Assembly: GCA_030432565.1 (NCBI GenBank)
Contig: JAUIGV010000023.1
Coordinates: forward strand, 1-64,000
DNA: 64,000 bases
Direction: 5' to 3'
Origin: Verrucomicrobiia bacterium
Lineage (GTDB): Bacteria > Verrucomicrobiota > Verrucomicrobiia > Verrucomicrobiales > Akkermansiaceae
A program made the translations under genes and the position numbers. The notes beneath the pieces were generated by a model. The model did not search any database. It saw only the letters and a program-made list of their open reading frames with translations, and was not told where the DNA came from. Numbering within the stretch: the first letter of the stretch is position 1; every line of letters starts with the position of its first letter. Positions 8,785 through 16,722 of this stretch are shown one piece after another.

Positions 8785-10281
8785 GTGGATTTCGTCCCCC
8801 TTCTCCCTCCGCTCGTCGCCTTGGTTCTCATCCTGATCACCAAACGGGCTGCCCTCTCCCTCTTCTGTGCCGCCATTGCCGGAGCCTTTCTCCTCGCCGG
8901 TCCCTCGCCCATTCTCGCGATCCGCTGCCTCTTCGAAGATCACCTCTTTCCTAAAATCGGTAACAGTGCCTGGAATCTCAGCGCCATCATTTTCACCTTC
9001 ACCCTTGGAGCTTTTGCCACCCTTCTCGAAAAAGGCGGTGGCTTCACCACGATCCTCAACCGGCTCCTCGCCAATAAAAGCCGCGATCCAAAAAAGAGAC
9101 TACTTTTCGGAGTCTACGGCCTCGGCCTTCTCTGCTTCTTCGATGGCCTCGCCAACGCCATCCTCCTCGGACGCGTCGCCCGCCCCCTCACCGACAGTTT
9201 GCGAATCTCCCGACAATTTCTCGCCTATATCATCGACTCCACCAGTGCCACCGTTGCTTGCGTTGCCTTTATTTCCACCTGGATCGCTACCCAACTTGCC
9301 ATCATCAAGGAAAGCCTCGAAACCGCCCCCTTCGATGTCAATCCCGCCGCTCTTTTCTTTCACTCCATTCCCGCCAACCCCTACTGTCTTCTCAGCCTGA
9401 TCCTCGTTCCTCTTGTCATTTTCAAAGCGTGGCAAATCGGGCCGATGAAAAACGCCCGGCCGGTCCCGCTCGATGACAACACGGAAACCCTCGAAGCCAA
9501 CTCACCGTGGCTCGCCCTGCTCCCGCTCATTGTCCTCGTCACCACCCTTCCGGCCTTTATTTTCGTTTGGCAGGATGGCCCGCCCGATGGTTCCCCATGG
9601 TCCTGGAAAAACGCCTTCGTTTCCGACGGCGTTCCCTACGCCATGGTCGCCTCGGGCTTTGTTGCCCTCACCGCCGCCTACCTCTGTTTCCCGAAATCCA
9701 AGAAAAACGGAGCCCCGCAACACATGCTCGACGGCGCCGCTTCCCTCTTTCCCGCTTTGATTATCCTAATTTGTGCGTGGACCCTGGGCAGTATGTTCGA
9801 GAGTCTTGGCACTGCCGATCTTCTCAAAACGATGCTCAAGGACCAGATCAGCCCGATGTCGATTCCCCTGATCATCTTTCTCATCGGCGCCGTCATGTCG
9901 TTCATGACCGGCACCTCGTGGGGAACCTTTGGACTCCTCATGCCCATGGCTCTTCCGCTTGTGCTAAAACTCGGGGTCGACCTCCCCGAAGCCGAACTCA
10001 TGAGCCTGACCTCCATGACCATTGGAGCGGTCTTCGGCGGTGCCGTCTTTGGCGATCATTGCAGCCCGTTTTCTGACACCACAATCGTGTCCGCACTCGC
10101 CTCCGGATGCACTCCAACTTCCCACGTGGCAACCCAACTTCCCTACGCGCTCATTGCTGCCACGGGAGCTGGCATTGCTTACGTTCTCATGTGGGCCGGA
10201 CTCGCGGCCTGGCTGTCCACGACCATCCTCGCCGCAACCCTCGCTGCGATTGTCCTAAGCCGAACAACGCCAGCTTCCTAA
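8785..10281 (+). CDS. NhaC-family Na+/H+ antiporter-like membrane protein
   Basis: The protein of about 498 residues has roughly twelve hydrophobic segments and family-like motifs. They include FTLGAFATLLEKGGGF, the block DGLANAILLGRVARPLTD, the STWIATQLA segment and the late MTGTSWGTFGLLMPMALPL and GAVFGGAVFGDHCSPFSDTT. These are typical of the NhaC/ion transporter superfamily, which exchanges Na+ (or an organic substrate) for H+ at the inner membrane. The start is uncertain: GTG 8785 or GTG 8770 both follow the terminator, and no ATG fits. Overlap with the kinase gene is not likely. The stop overlaps the convergent asnS stop by four bases. An organic-ion substrate cannot be excluded. Confidence 0.75.
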   Translation: MDFVPLLPPLVALVLILITKRAALSLFCAAIAGAFLLAGPSPILAIRCLFEDHLFPKIGNSAWNLSAIIFTFTLGAFATLLEKGGGFTTILNRLLANKSRDPKKRLLFGVYGLGLLCFFDGLANAILLGRVARPLTDSLRISRQFLAYIIDSTSATVACVAFISTWIATQLAIIKESLETAPFDVNPAALFFHSIPANPYCLLSLILVPLVIFKAWQIGPMKNARPVPLDDNTETLEANSPWLALLPLIVLVTTLPAFIFVWQDGPPDGSPWSWKNAFVSDGVPYAMVASGFVALTAAYLCFPKSKKNGAPQHMLDGAASLFPALIILICAWTLGSMFESLGTADLLKTMLKDQISPMSIPLIIFLIGAVMSFMTGTSWGTFGLLMPMALPLVLKLGVDLPEAELMSLTSMTIGAVFGGAVFGDHCSPFSDTTIVSALASGCTPTSHVATQLPYALIAATGAGIAYVLMWAGLAAWLSTTILAATLAAIVLSRTTPAS

Positions 10282-11630
10282 AACTCGCAATTCCCGGGCG
10301 TCCTGGCAAACGGAATGACGTCACGGATATTTTGCATCCCGGTGACATACATCAGGAGACGTTCAAAGCCGGCCCCGAAGCCCGCATGAGGAACGGTTCC
10401 GTATTTGCGGAGATCAAGATACCAGCCATAGTTCTCAAGGCTCAACTCATGATGCTCCATCGCCGCCTTGAGCAGATCAAAACGCTCTTCCCGCTGGCTT
10501 CCGCCGATAATTTCACCCACCCCCGGCACCAAAACATCCATCGCCGTCACCGTTTTTCCGTCATCGTTTGCACGCATGTAGAAGGGCTTAATTGACTTCG
10601 GGTAATTATACACCGTCAGTGGTCCCTTCACCACCTCTTCGCAAAGGTAACGCTCATGCTCCGACTGCAGATTAATTCCCCACTCGACCGGGTAGTCGAA
10701 CTTTTTGCCCGATGCCATCAGCTTCTCCACCGCCTCGGTGTAACTCATCCGCTCGAAGCCTCCCCCCGCCAATCCCTCAAGCCGCTGACGCAACCCCTTG
10801 TCGACAAACCTGGAGAAGATCTCCAAATCTCCCTCGTTGTTTTCCAGGACATCCTTGACCAGAAATTGTATGAATTCCTCCGCAAGATCCATGTCGCCCT
10901 CAAGATTACAAAAAGCCATTTCCGGCTCGATCATCCAGAACTCGGAAGCATGGCGCGAAGTGTTTGAATTCTCCGCCCGGAAGGTCGGACCGAAAGTATA
11001 AATATTCGAAAGTGCACAAGCAAAGGTCTCACCCTCCAGCTGTCCACTCACCGTGAGATAACTTTTTTTGCCGAAGAAATCCTCCTCCGGCTTTCCCGCC
11101 CCATTCGTGGTCACCTGGAACATCTCACCCGCGCCCTCGCAATCGCTTGCGGTAATAATGGGCGTGTGGACGTAGGTGAAGTCGCGCTCATTGAAAAAAC
11201 GATGCACCGCATAGGCGAGCCGACTCCGCATCCGGAAAGTCGCACCATATAAGTTCGTTCTCGGACGCAAATGCGAGATCGACCGTAAAAACTCCGGCGT
11301 GTGCCCCTTCTTCTGCAGCGGAAAATCCTCCGGCACTCCTCCCAGCAACTCCACCTCTGTGGCCCGGACCTCCCAACTCTGCCCTTTCCCAGGACTCTCC
11401 ACCAATTCTCCCGCCACGCGAACCGAAGCCCCCGTGCTCATCTTCGACACCTCCTCCGACCCCGGAATCCCCGCATCGATGATCACCTGAATTCCCTTCA
11501 GGCACGAGCCATCATTCAATTCCATGAAGGAAAACTCTTTCGAGTCCCGCCTCGTCCGCACCCAACCCGCTAATTCCACCGAGTCCCGGGCCGATGCACT
11601 ATTCAAAAGATTCTTCACCGAAGTTCGCAT
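10278..11630 (-). CDS. asnS: Asparaginyl-tRNA synthetase
   Basis: The 450-residue class II synthetase charges tRNA-Asn with asparagine. The N-terminal OB-fold (VELAGWVRTRRDSKEFSFMEL, cut here to its first part) binds the anticodon. The catalytic core has motif 2-like FRAENSNTSRHASEFWMIEPE and the C-terminal motif 3-like GAGFERLLMYVTGMQNIRDV, ending FARTPGNCEF. The family name is supported by the Asn-type AsnS signature EFWMIEPEMAF rather than the Asp-type. Length and end match bacterial AsnS. A striking hairpin lies three bases before the start codon (see 11634-11674). The upstream gene on the same strand encodes a small exported protein, 79 bases away. Confidence 0.95.
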   Translation of the reverse strand: MRTSVKNLLNSASARDSVELAGWVRTRRDSKEFSFMELNDGSCLKGIQVIIDAGIPGSEEVSKMSTGASVRVAGELVESPGKGQSWEVRATEVELLGGVPEDFPLQKKGHTPEFLRSISHLRPRTNLYGATFRMRSRLAYAVHRFFNERDFTYVHTPIITASDCEGAGEMFQVTTNGAGKPEEDFFGKKSYLTVSGQLEGETFACALSNIYTFGPTFRAENSNTSRHASEFWMIEPEMAFCNLEGDMDLAEEFIQFLVKDVLENNEGDLEIFSRFVDKGLRQRLEGLAGGGFERMSYTEAVEKLMASGKKFDYPVEWGINLQSEHERYLCEEVVKGPLTVYNYPKSIKPFYMRANDDGKTVTAMDVLVPGVGEIIGGSQREERFDLLKAAMEHHELSLENYGWYLDLRKYGTVPHAGFGAGFERLLMYVTGMQNIRDVIPFARTPGNCEF

Positions 11631-11633
11631 GGA

Positions 11634-11674
11634 AAATTCCTATCGTTTCGCACGCAGCGAATCGATAGGAATTT
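11634..11674 (-). promoter_or_regulatory. Long inverted repeat immediately before asnS
   Basis: AAATTCCTATCGTTTCG (11634-11650) pairs with CGAATCGATAGGAATTT (11658-11674): 16 of 17 positions, one T-T mismatch, 7-base loop. On the minus strand it ends three bases before the asnS ATG and is followed by a short T run. It could be the terminator of the upstream gene, an attenuator or translational operator of asnS, or a protein-binding site. The sequence alone does not decide. Confidence 0.6.
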
Positions 11675-11709
11675 GCAAGAAAACAAGAGAAGAGCCCGGC
11701 CAACAAAAC

Positions 11710-12141
11710 TCACTTCGTTTCCTTCGGGAGAAGTTCCACGAGCTTCCTGCCATTCCTGATGTAAAACGCCTCACCTTTCGAGGGAATCGTCAACACTTTC
11801 CAGGCCTTCGTCCCGTCGCCGAAAACCTTGCCCGGGTGGTCCACCTTTTTCTTTTTATTGAGCCTCTCCCTCACAAAGCGAACCTCCAATCCTTCCGCGA
11901 TCTCCTTAATATCTGCTCCGGGGCAATACCACATCGTTTCCGCTATTGTCCGATATACGATCTGAACCGACGAATCTCCCAGCCTCTTGACATTCTTGAT
12001 CGTTATCGTCTCATTTTGGTAGGATTTTCTATCTGCGGAAGTCGCGACCGCGACCCCTCCGAATAAAAGGGCGACAACAAGGGCGATCCGTTTGGCAATC
12101 GAATGATTCTTTTTCACAACTGGTAATTTGGGTTGGACCAA
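11710..12141 (-). CDS. Hypothetical exported protein, 143 residues
   Basis: I do not recognise the family. The N-terminus has a basic stretch and a hydrophobic segment (residues about 18-34, IALVVALLFGGVAVA), consistent with export or a membrane anchor. The remainder contains ETITIKNVKRLGDSSVQIVYR and a basic KKKKVDH patch. It has a single conspicuous Cys in YCPGADIK. It lies 79 bases upstream of asnS on the same strand. The role is unknown and co-transcription with asnS is uncertain because a hairpin intervenes. Confidence 0.55.
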   Translation of the reverse strand: MVQPKLPVVKKNHSIAKRIALVVALLFGGVAVATSADRKSYQNETITIKNVKRLGDSSVQIVYRTIAETMWYCPGADIKEIAEGLEVRFVRERLNKKKKVDHPGKVFGDGTKAWKVLTIPSKGEAFYIRNGRKLVELLPKETK

Positions 12142-12249
12142 ATACTAGGGGGCGGACCAGCGACAAATCGATTCGATTAAAGTAATTTCAACATCAATCC
12201 GCTCGATACCCGTCCCTTGAGAAAACCATCTTTCATCTCACAAAAAATC

Positions 12250-12277
12250 TTGCATTCGGCCCCGCGAGCCCTAAAAA
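12250..12277 (+). promoter_or_regulatory. Possible promoter of rpmI
   Basis: TTGCAT (12250-12255) is followed, after 16 GC-rich bases, by TAAAAA (12272-12277). The rpmI ATG is at 12287, so a transcript starting about 7 bases below the -10 box would be almost leaderless. Confidence 0.35.
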
Positions 12278-12286
12278 GCCGCTCCC

Positions 12287-12496
12287 ATGGCCCGCAAAGC
12301 TTGCAAGTCCAAAACCAGATCGTCCGTCGCCAAGCGCTTTAAAGTGACTGGCACCGGTAAGATTCTGCGCCGCAAACAAGGCAAACGTCACATCCTCCAG
12401 AAGAAAAACCGGAAACGGAAAAGAAATCTGGGCAAAGCGACGCTTGTCTCCGACGCAGATATTACAAATGTGAAGAGAAATCTTCTCATGAAGTGA
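12287..12496 (+). CDS. rpmI: 50S ribosomal protein L35
   Basis: The 69-residue basic protein has the L35 pattern: [15 protein letters not shown], an [15 protein letters not shown] block and a [14 protein letters not shown] ending. Length is typical (about 64-70). It is a structural protein of the large ribosomal subunit. It is followed by rplT after 143 bases. In most bacteria infC precedes rpmI, but no infC is found upstream here: the adjacent gene runs the other way and is a small exported protein. The ATG at 12287 fits the conserved start. Confidence 0.95.
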   Translation: MARKACKSKTRSSVAKRFKVTGTGKILRRKQGKRHILQKKNRKRKRNLGKATLVSDADITNVKRNLLMK

Positions 12497-12592
12497 GTCT
12501 TACCGTGCATACGTGCACGATGCCCCCGCCTGCAAAATGGGCGGCCTCCAGATAGCCAGCCTTCCCCGGAAGGACAACGAGCGAGTGAGACT
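12496..12592 (+). ncRNA. Candidate structured leader RNA between rpmI and rplT
   Basis: The 143-base gap folds by eye into a branched structure. A closing stem pairs AGTCTTAC (12496-12503) with GTGAGACT (12585-12592) with one G-U. Inside are CGTGCA-TACG-TGCACG (12504-12519, perfect 6-bp stem with a UACG-type loop), CCGCC/GGCGG (12526-12530 and 12540-12544) and CCTTC/GAAGG (12560-12573). L20 is known to repress its own operon through leader RNA in E. coli and B. subtilis, so an analogous role is inferred. No homology search was done. Confidence 0.45.
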
Positions 12593-12639
12593 ATCGGAGT
12601 GAAATCGAAACCCAACGACCCGCTCATCCAAAAGAAACC

Positions 12640-13008
12640 ATGCCAAGAGCAACCAACAGTCCGGCCAGTCGGAAACGTCGCAAGCGTATCCTTCTCCGTG
12701 CCAAAGGCTTCCGCGGCTTCCGTTCCAAGCTTTACCGCTACGCGAAGGATGCCGTCTACAAAGCCCGTCAATACGAGTATCGTGACCGTAAGAAGCGTAA
12801 GGGACAATTCCGCCGCCTCTGGATCCAGCGTATTTCCGCTGCCGTCCGGAACGATGGAATGACCTATTCCCGCTTCATCGAAGGCCTCAAGGCCGCCAAC
12901 ATCGAGCTCGATCGCAAAGTCCTTGCCGACCTAGCCGTCGTTGACGCTGCCGCTTTCTCCGCCATCGTGGAGCAAGCCAAAGGTGCCCTCGAAAAGAAGG
13001 CTGCCTAA
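12640..13008 (+). CDS. rplT: 50S ribosomal protein L20
   Basis: The 122-residue protein matches L20: it begins [18 protein letters not shown] and continues with [37 protein letters not shown] and a C-terminal [19 protein letters not shown]20 binds 23S rRNA early in assembly and in several bacteria also represses its own operon. The start at 12640 gives the conserved MPRA. It follows rpmI after a 143-base gap holding a candidate leader RNA, and is followed by a strong terminator. Confidence 0.95.
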   Translation: MPRATNSPASRKRRKRILLRAKGFRGFRSKLYRYAKDAVYKARQYEYRDRKKRKGQFRRLWIQRISAAVRNDGMTYSRFIEGLKAANIELDRKVLADLAVVDAAAFSAIVEQAKGALEKKAA

Positions 13009-13040
13009 ATTCCGCTCAGCTTCGCGCTGGACAAACTTCC

Positions 13041-13075
13041 ATGGCCGCATCCGCAAAGGATGCGGCCATTTTTTT
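13041..13075 (+). terminator. Rho-independent terminator after rplT
   Basis: A perfect 12-bp stem (ATGGCCGCATCC with GGATGCGGCCAT) has a GCAAA loop and ends in a run of T. It isolates the rpmI-rplT unit from pheS. Confidence 0.93.
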
Positions 13076-13180
13076 GAACGTGGATTTGATAATCTCCGGT
13101 CGCTTTCCTCCTCGCTTCCACCCAACCAGGCCTCCTTATCATTGACCACCCCACTCCTTTCGCCTAACCAAAGCCCCAAC

Positions 13181-14197
13181 ATGACCGAGCAAGCCGCACA
13201 GATCCAAACCGAAGCCCTCGCTGCCATCGAAGCCGCTTCCACCGAAGCCGCCCTCGAAGATGCCCGCGTCAAATTCCTCGGCAAAAAATCTCCCCTCAAC
13301 GCCCTTGCCGCCGAAATGCGGAATCTCTCCAACGAGGAAAAGCCCAAACTCGGCGCCGCACTCAACACCGCCCGTCAGGCCATCAATGCCGCCCTCGAGG
13401 CCTCCAGGCAAAAACTTCAAGACGCAGCCGATGCCGCCTCCGTTGCTGGCCTCGACGTCACCATGCCGGCCCGCGAACTCCCGGTCGGTGCCCTCCACCC
13501 ACTCACCATCGTCAAAGACCGTGCGATCCAGATTCTGCGACGCCTCGGCTTCGCCCTCGCCGACGGACCCGAGATTGAAACCGAATTCCACTGCTTCGAC
13601 GCCCTCAACACCCCCGCCGATCACCCGGCGCGAAACGACTCCGACACCTTCTACTTCGACTCCGGCAAGCTCCTCCGCACCCATACCTCCTCGGTCCAGG
13701 TTCGTACGATGGAAAAGCAGGCTCCCCCCGTCAAAATCATCGCCCCCGGCTCCGCCTATCGTCGCGATGAAATCGACGCCACCCACCTCTCCGTCTTTAA
13801 CCAACTCGAAGGGCTCTACGTGGACAAAGACGTCCGCCTCTCCGACCTCAAAGGCACCCTAGAATTCTTTTATCGCGCCATGTTTGGCGACAAAACCGAA
13901 GTCCGCTTCCGCCCCCACTTTTTCCCCTTCACCGAGCCTTCGTTTGAAATCGACGTCAAACTTCAGGTCAAAGGGGAAGCGCCCAAGTGGATCGAAGTCG
14001 CCGGATGCGGCATGGTCGACCCCGCCGTTTTTGACGCCATCAACGAAAGTCGCGGTGACGACGCCTTCGATCCCGCCAAGCTCACCGGTTACGCCTTCGG
14101 CATGGGCCTCGACCGCCTCGCCATGATTCAATATGGAATCAAGGACATCCGCCTCCTTATCGAGAACGACACCCGCTTCCTCAGCCAGTTCGCATAG
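13181..14197 (+). CDS. pheS: Phenylalanyl-tRNA synthetase alpha subunit
   Basis: The 338-residue class II subunit begins MTEQAAQIQTEALAAIEAA, has the N-terminal coiled-coil, and shows the core pattern: ALHPLTIVKDRAIQILRRLGF, motif 2 region LLRTHTSSVQVRTMEKQ and the motif 3-like GYAFGMGLDRLAMIQYGI. It forms an alpha2-beta2 enzyme with PheT. The start at ATG 13181 fits family length. The usual partner pheT is not the next gene and is not seen in this window; a convergent glutaredoxin gene follows after 16 bases. No SD-like sequence is evident. Confidence 0.95.
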   Translation: MTEQAAQIQTEALAAIEAASTEAALEDARVKFLGKKSPLNALAAEMRNLSNEEKPKLGAALNTARQAINAALEASRQKLQDAADAASVAGLDVTMPARELPVGALHPLTIVKDRAIQILRRLGFALADGPEIETEFHCFDALNTPADHPARNDSDTFYFDSGKLLRTHTSSVQVRTMEKQAPPVKIIAPGSAYRRDEIDATHLSVFNQLEGLYVDKDVRLSDLKGTLEFFYRAMFGDKTEVRFRPHFFPFTEPSFEIDVKLQVKGEAPKWIEVAGCGMVDPAVFDAINESRGDDAFDPAKLTGYAFGMGLDRLAMIQYGIKDIRLLIENDTRFLSQFA

Positions 14198-14213
14198 AGG
14201 GGGCCCACACCGT

Positions 14214-14459
14214 TTACTCGATGCCCTGCTTCTTCAAAAACGGGATCAGCTCTTCAACCCCAAAATCCACCAGTAGCTCGCCATGCCAATTCATGGTCGG
14301 AGCCTTGGATTGGCCGGAGAGATCAATCATTTCCTGCATCGCTTCCCGATTTCCAGAAACGATCACCGTTTCGACTTCGATCTTCTTTCGGGAAAGATAC
14401 GCGACAACATCGTCGCACCATGGGCAACCGGGTTTGATATAGAGAACAGGCAGGGACAT
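14214..14459 (-). CDS. Glutaredoxin-family protein
   Basis: The 81-residue protein begins MSLPVLYIKPGCPWCDD. The CPWC redox pair and the KAPTMNWHGELLVDFGVEEL segment with the cis-Pro (APT) fit the glutaredoxin/thioredoxin fold. Glutaredoxins reduce disulfides with glutathione or a similar thiol. The start at ATG 14459 was chosen because the fold begins there; an upstream in-frame extension (to 14513) is possible but not conserved-looking. It is convergent with pheS and divergent from the alpha/beta hydrolase gene. Confidence 0.8.
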   Translation of the reverse strand: MSLPVLYIKPGCPWCDDVVAYLSRKKIEVETVIVSGNREAMQEMIDLSGQSKAPTMNWHGELLVDFGVEELIPFLKKQGIE

Positions 14460-14584
14460 CATCTGTAGGAGATGATTTATGGCCATATCGTGTGGCAGGC
14501 AAGTCAGCCTCATATAATTCGCAAAAAAAGACCCCCCTTCGTCGTTGACCTTTCACCCATCTTCATGGACTGATTGGTCCACCG

Positions 14585-15544
14585 ATGCCTTTGGTTCCCT
14601 CTCCCTACCGAGCCCCGATCGGCCTGCGGGGAGGGCATTTCGCAACGATTTACCCCACCCTTTTTCGTCGGGTCGGAACGCCCGTCATTGAGCGCGAGCG
14701 CCTTGAACTTCCGGACGAAGACTTCATGGATCTCGATTGGTCGCCCCGCAAAAATTCACGCCTCGCCATCATCGGGCATGGCCTGGAGGGTGAATCATCG
14801 GCCAAGTATATCCGCGGGATGTCACTCGCTCTTCAAAAACGCGATTGGGACACGGTCGCGTGGAACTGCCGGGGCTGCTCCGGCGAACCGAACAGACTCC
14901 TCCGCTCCTACCACTCGGGAGTGAGCGACGACCTTGCCCACGTTGTCGACCACGCCATCTCGGAAGGCTACCAATGTATCTCCCTCATCGGCTTCAGCCT
15001 CGGAGGGAATATTGTCCTGAAATATCTGGGCGAACAGGGACCTGACATCCACCCCGAAGTGAAGGCCGGTGTCGCCTTCTCCGTCCCCTGCGATCTCACC
15101 TCAAGCTCCCTGCGACTTGGAGACTGGGACAACAAAATCTACATGTCCCGCTTCATGGACGGCTTGAAAGAGAAGGTCATCCAAAAGAATGATAAATTCC
15201 CGGGCAAACTGGATCTTGATGGCATCGAGAAGATTAAAACCTTCGCCCAATTTGATGACCGCTTCACCGCGCCCTTGAATGGATTTCAAAATGCCTGCGA
15301 CTACTGGTCCCGCGCCAGCAGCAAGCCGCACCTCGCAGCCATTCAAATCCCCGCTCTCATGGTCCAGGCGGCCAACGACCCTTTTCTTCCCGGGCCTTGC
15401 TTCCCCAGGGAAATCGCTGAAGCCAGCAAATCCTTCCATCTCGAAATCCCCCGCCATGGAGGTCATGTTGGATTCATCAGCCGTGGTTCCGAATACTGGT
15501 CGGAAACACGCTGTGCAGACTTTCTTGAAGAGGCTATGCTCTGA
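14585..15544 (+). CDS. YheT-type alpha/beta hydrolase
   Basis: The 319-residue protein shows the YheT-family pattern: RGGHFATIYPTLFRR near the start, GHGLEGESSAKYIRGM, NCRGCSGEPNRLLRSYHSG and the nucleophile elbow GFSLGG with Ser138. The C-terminal NDPF and HGGHVGF segments provide the expected Asp and His. Family members are predicted esterases or lipases of unknown substrate in the cytoplasm. No signal peptide is seen. It begins a run of three co-oriented genes with 10 and 13-base gaps (secreted hydrolase, sulfatase), suggesting an operon. Confidence 0.8.
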   Translation: MPLVPSPYRAPIGLRGGHFATIYPTLFRRVGTPVIERERLELPDEDFMDLDWSPRKNSRLAIIGHGLEGESSAKYIRGMSLALQKRDWDTVAWNCRGCSGEPNRLLRSYHSGVSDDLAHVVDHAISEGYQCISLIGFSLGGNIVLKYLGEQGPDIHPEVKAGVAFSVPCDLTSSSLRLGDWDNKIYMSRFMDGLKEKVIQKNDKFPGKLDLDGIEKIKTFAQFDDRFTAPLNGFQNACDYWSRASSKPHLAAIQIPALMVQAANDPFLPGPCFPREIAEASKSFHLEIPRHGGHVGFISRGSEYWSETRCADFLEEAML

Positions 15545-15554
15545 CCTCCCCGTC

Positions 15555-16709
15555 ATGATTCGTCTTCTCCTTTTCCTCTCTGTTTCGTCATTGGCGAATG
15601 CCCGCAATTTTGAGATCGAAGTCCCCGGGCTTCCCTACCCGATCAAGGTCTCCCTCCCGGAGAACCACAAAGCCGGAGAGAAGCACCACACCATCTTCTA
15701 CTACCACGGCACCAGCGGACGCCCGACCACTTCCTTAATGCGGAACCACACCCGATCAAAGGACTGGATCGTGGTCGGGATGACCTATCAGCAAAAAGGA
15801 ACCTTTACTCTCAATGCCGATACCTGGCAGGCCGAACGAAAGGCCTATCACGCCGTTCGAAAAATCATGGTCGAAAACCACGGCACCGACCCGGACCATC
15901 TTTATCTCGCCGGATTCTCAAAAGGAGGCTGGCACACCAACCTTATGCTGCAATCCGAACCTACGGTCAGCGGAGGCATCATCATGGGCGCGGGGCACCT
16001 GCACCCGGCACCAACCACCCTCAAAAAATATGCCTCGACCAAGCCGGTTTATATTGGAATCGGGCGATCCGATGGCAATTACCCCTTCGCCCTCAACGCC
16101 CTCCTTTACCACCGTAGGATGGGCGGGGTTCCAACGCTGGAAGTCTGGCCCACACTTGGGCACGACTTCCCCGACAACGGTTCGCCTTCGCTCACCCAGT
16201 GGCTCAAGATGCGCCTTCATCCTTCCGAAAAACTCACTTCCTCCGCAATTCGCGAACTGGACCAGTCCATTCTTGAGGCCTCAACTCTAAAGCCGCTTGA
16301 GCATTGGGACCGCCTCCGTGAAATCAAAGAGATGCCGTACTTCCAGCTCACCCCAAAAACGTGGCAGAAAAGCTTCGCCCTAAAATTGAGCGCGATCAAA
16401 TCGAATCCCGGGGTCAAAATCGAAGCCCGGCTCTTTGCACAGCACCGTCGCCTGCTCCATCAGGAGATCACCAACAACACCCTGGCCTCCCTCAAGAAGG
16501 TCAACCTGGCCTACCTCAATCTTTCCAGCCGGCACCCCGAAACCCGCCAGGGCAAGCTCTTGGAAGAAGATTTCGTCCGCACTGAAAAACTACTCAAACA
16601 TTTTGAGGAACAGGAAAAGCTCCGACCTAGGAAGCCAAAGCCGATTGAGCCGGAAACCGAAGCACCCGATTCCCGCCGGAGAATTCCCGGATCGCCTCTC
16701 ATTCGCTAA
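15555..16709 (+). CDS. Secreted alpha/beta hydrolase (esterase-like)
   Basis: The 384-residue protein has a signal peptide (MIRLLLFLSVSSLANA) and an esterase core. The oxyanion region is FYYHGTSGRP, the nucleophile elbow is GFSKGG with Ser122, and the catalytic His is likely in TLGHDFPDNG. The arrangement resembles PHB-depolymerase or feruloyl-esterase-like hydrolases. The C-terminal third (about 230-384) is helical and ends in a Pro/Arg-rich tail, with no named domain. The ATG at 15555 was chosen because the long upstream extension overlaps the previous gene. Substrate unknown. Confidence 0.65.
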   Translation: MIRLLLFLSVSSLANARNFEIEVPGLPYPIKVSLPENHKAGEKHHTIFYYHGTSGRPTTSLMRNHTRSKDWIVVGMTYQQKGTFTLNADTWQAERKAYHAVRKIMVENHGTDPDHLYLAGFSKGGWHTNLMLQSEPTVSGGIIMGAGHLHPAPTTLKKYASTKPVYIGIGRSDGNYPFALNALLYHRRMGGVPTLEVWPTLGHDFPDNGSPSLTQWLKMRLHPSEKLTSSAIRELDQSILEASTLKPLEHWDRLREIKEMPYFQLTPKTWQKSFALKLSAIKSNPGVKIEARLFAQHRRLLHQEITNNTLASLKKVNLAYLNLSSRHPETRQGKLLEEDFVRTEKLLKHFEEQEKLRPRKPKPIEPETEAPDSRRRIPGSPLIR

Positions 16710-16722
16710 ACTCACTCGAACC

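Noticed and set aside
12504..12519. CGTGCA-TACG-TGCACG hairpin read as a terminator of rpmI
   Set aside because: No T run follows, and it sits inside a larger branched structure before rplT.
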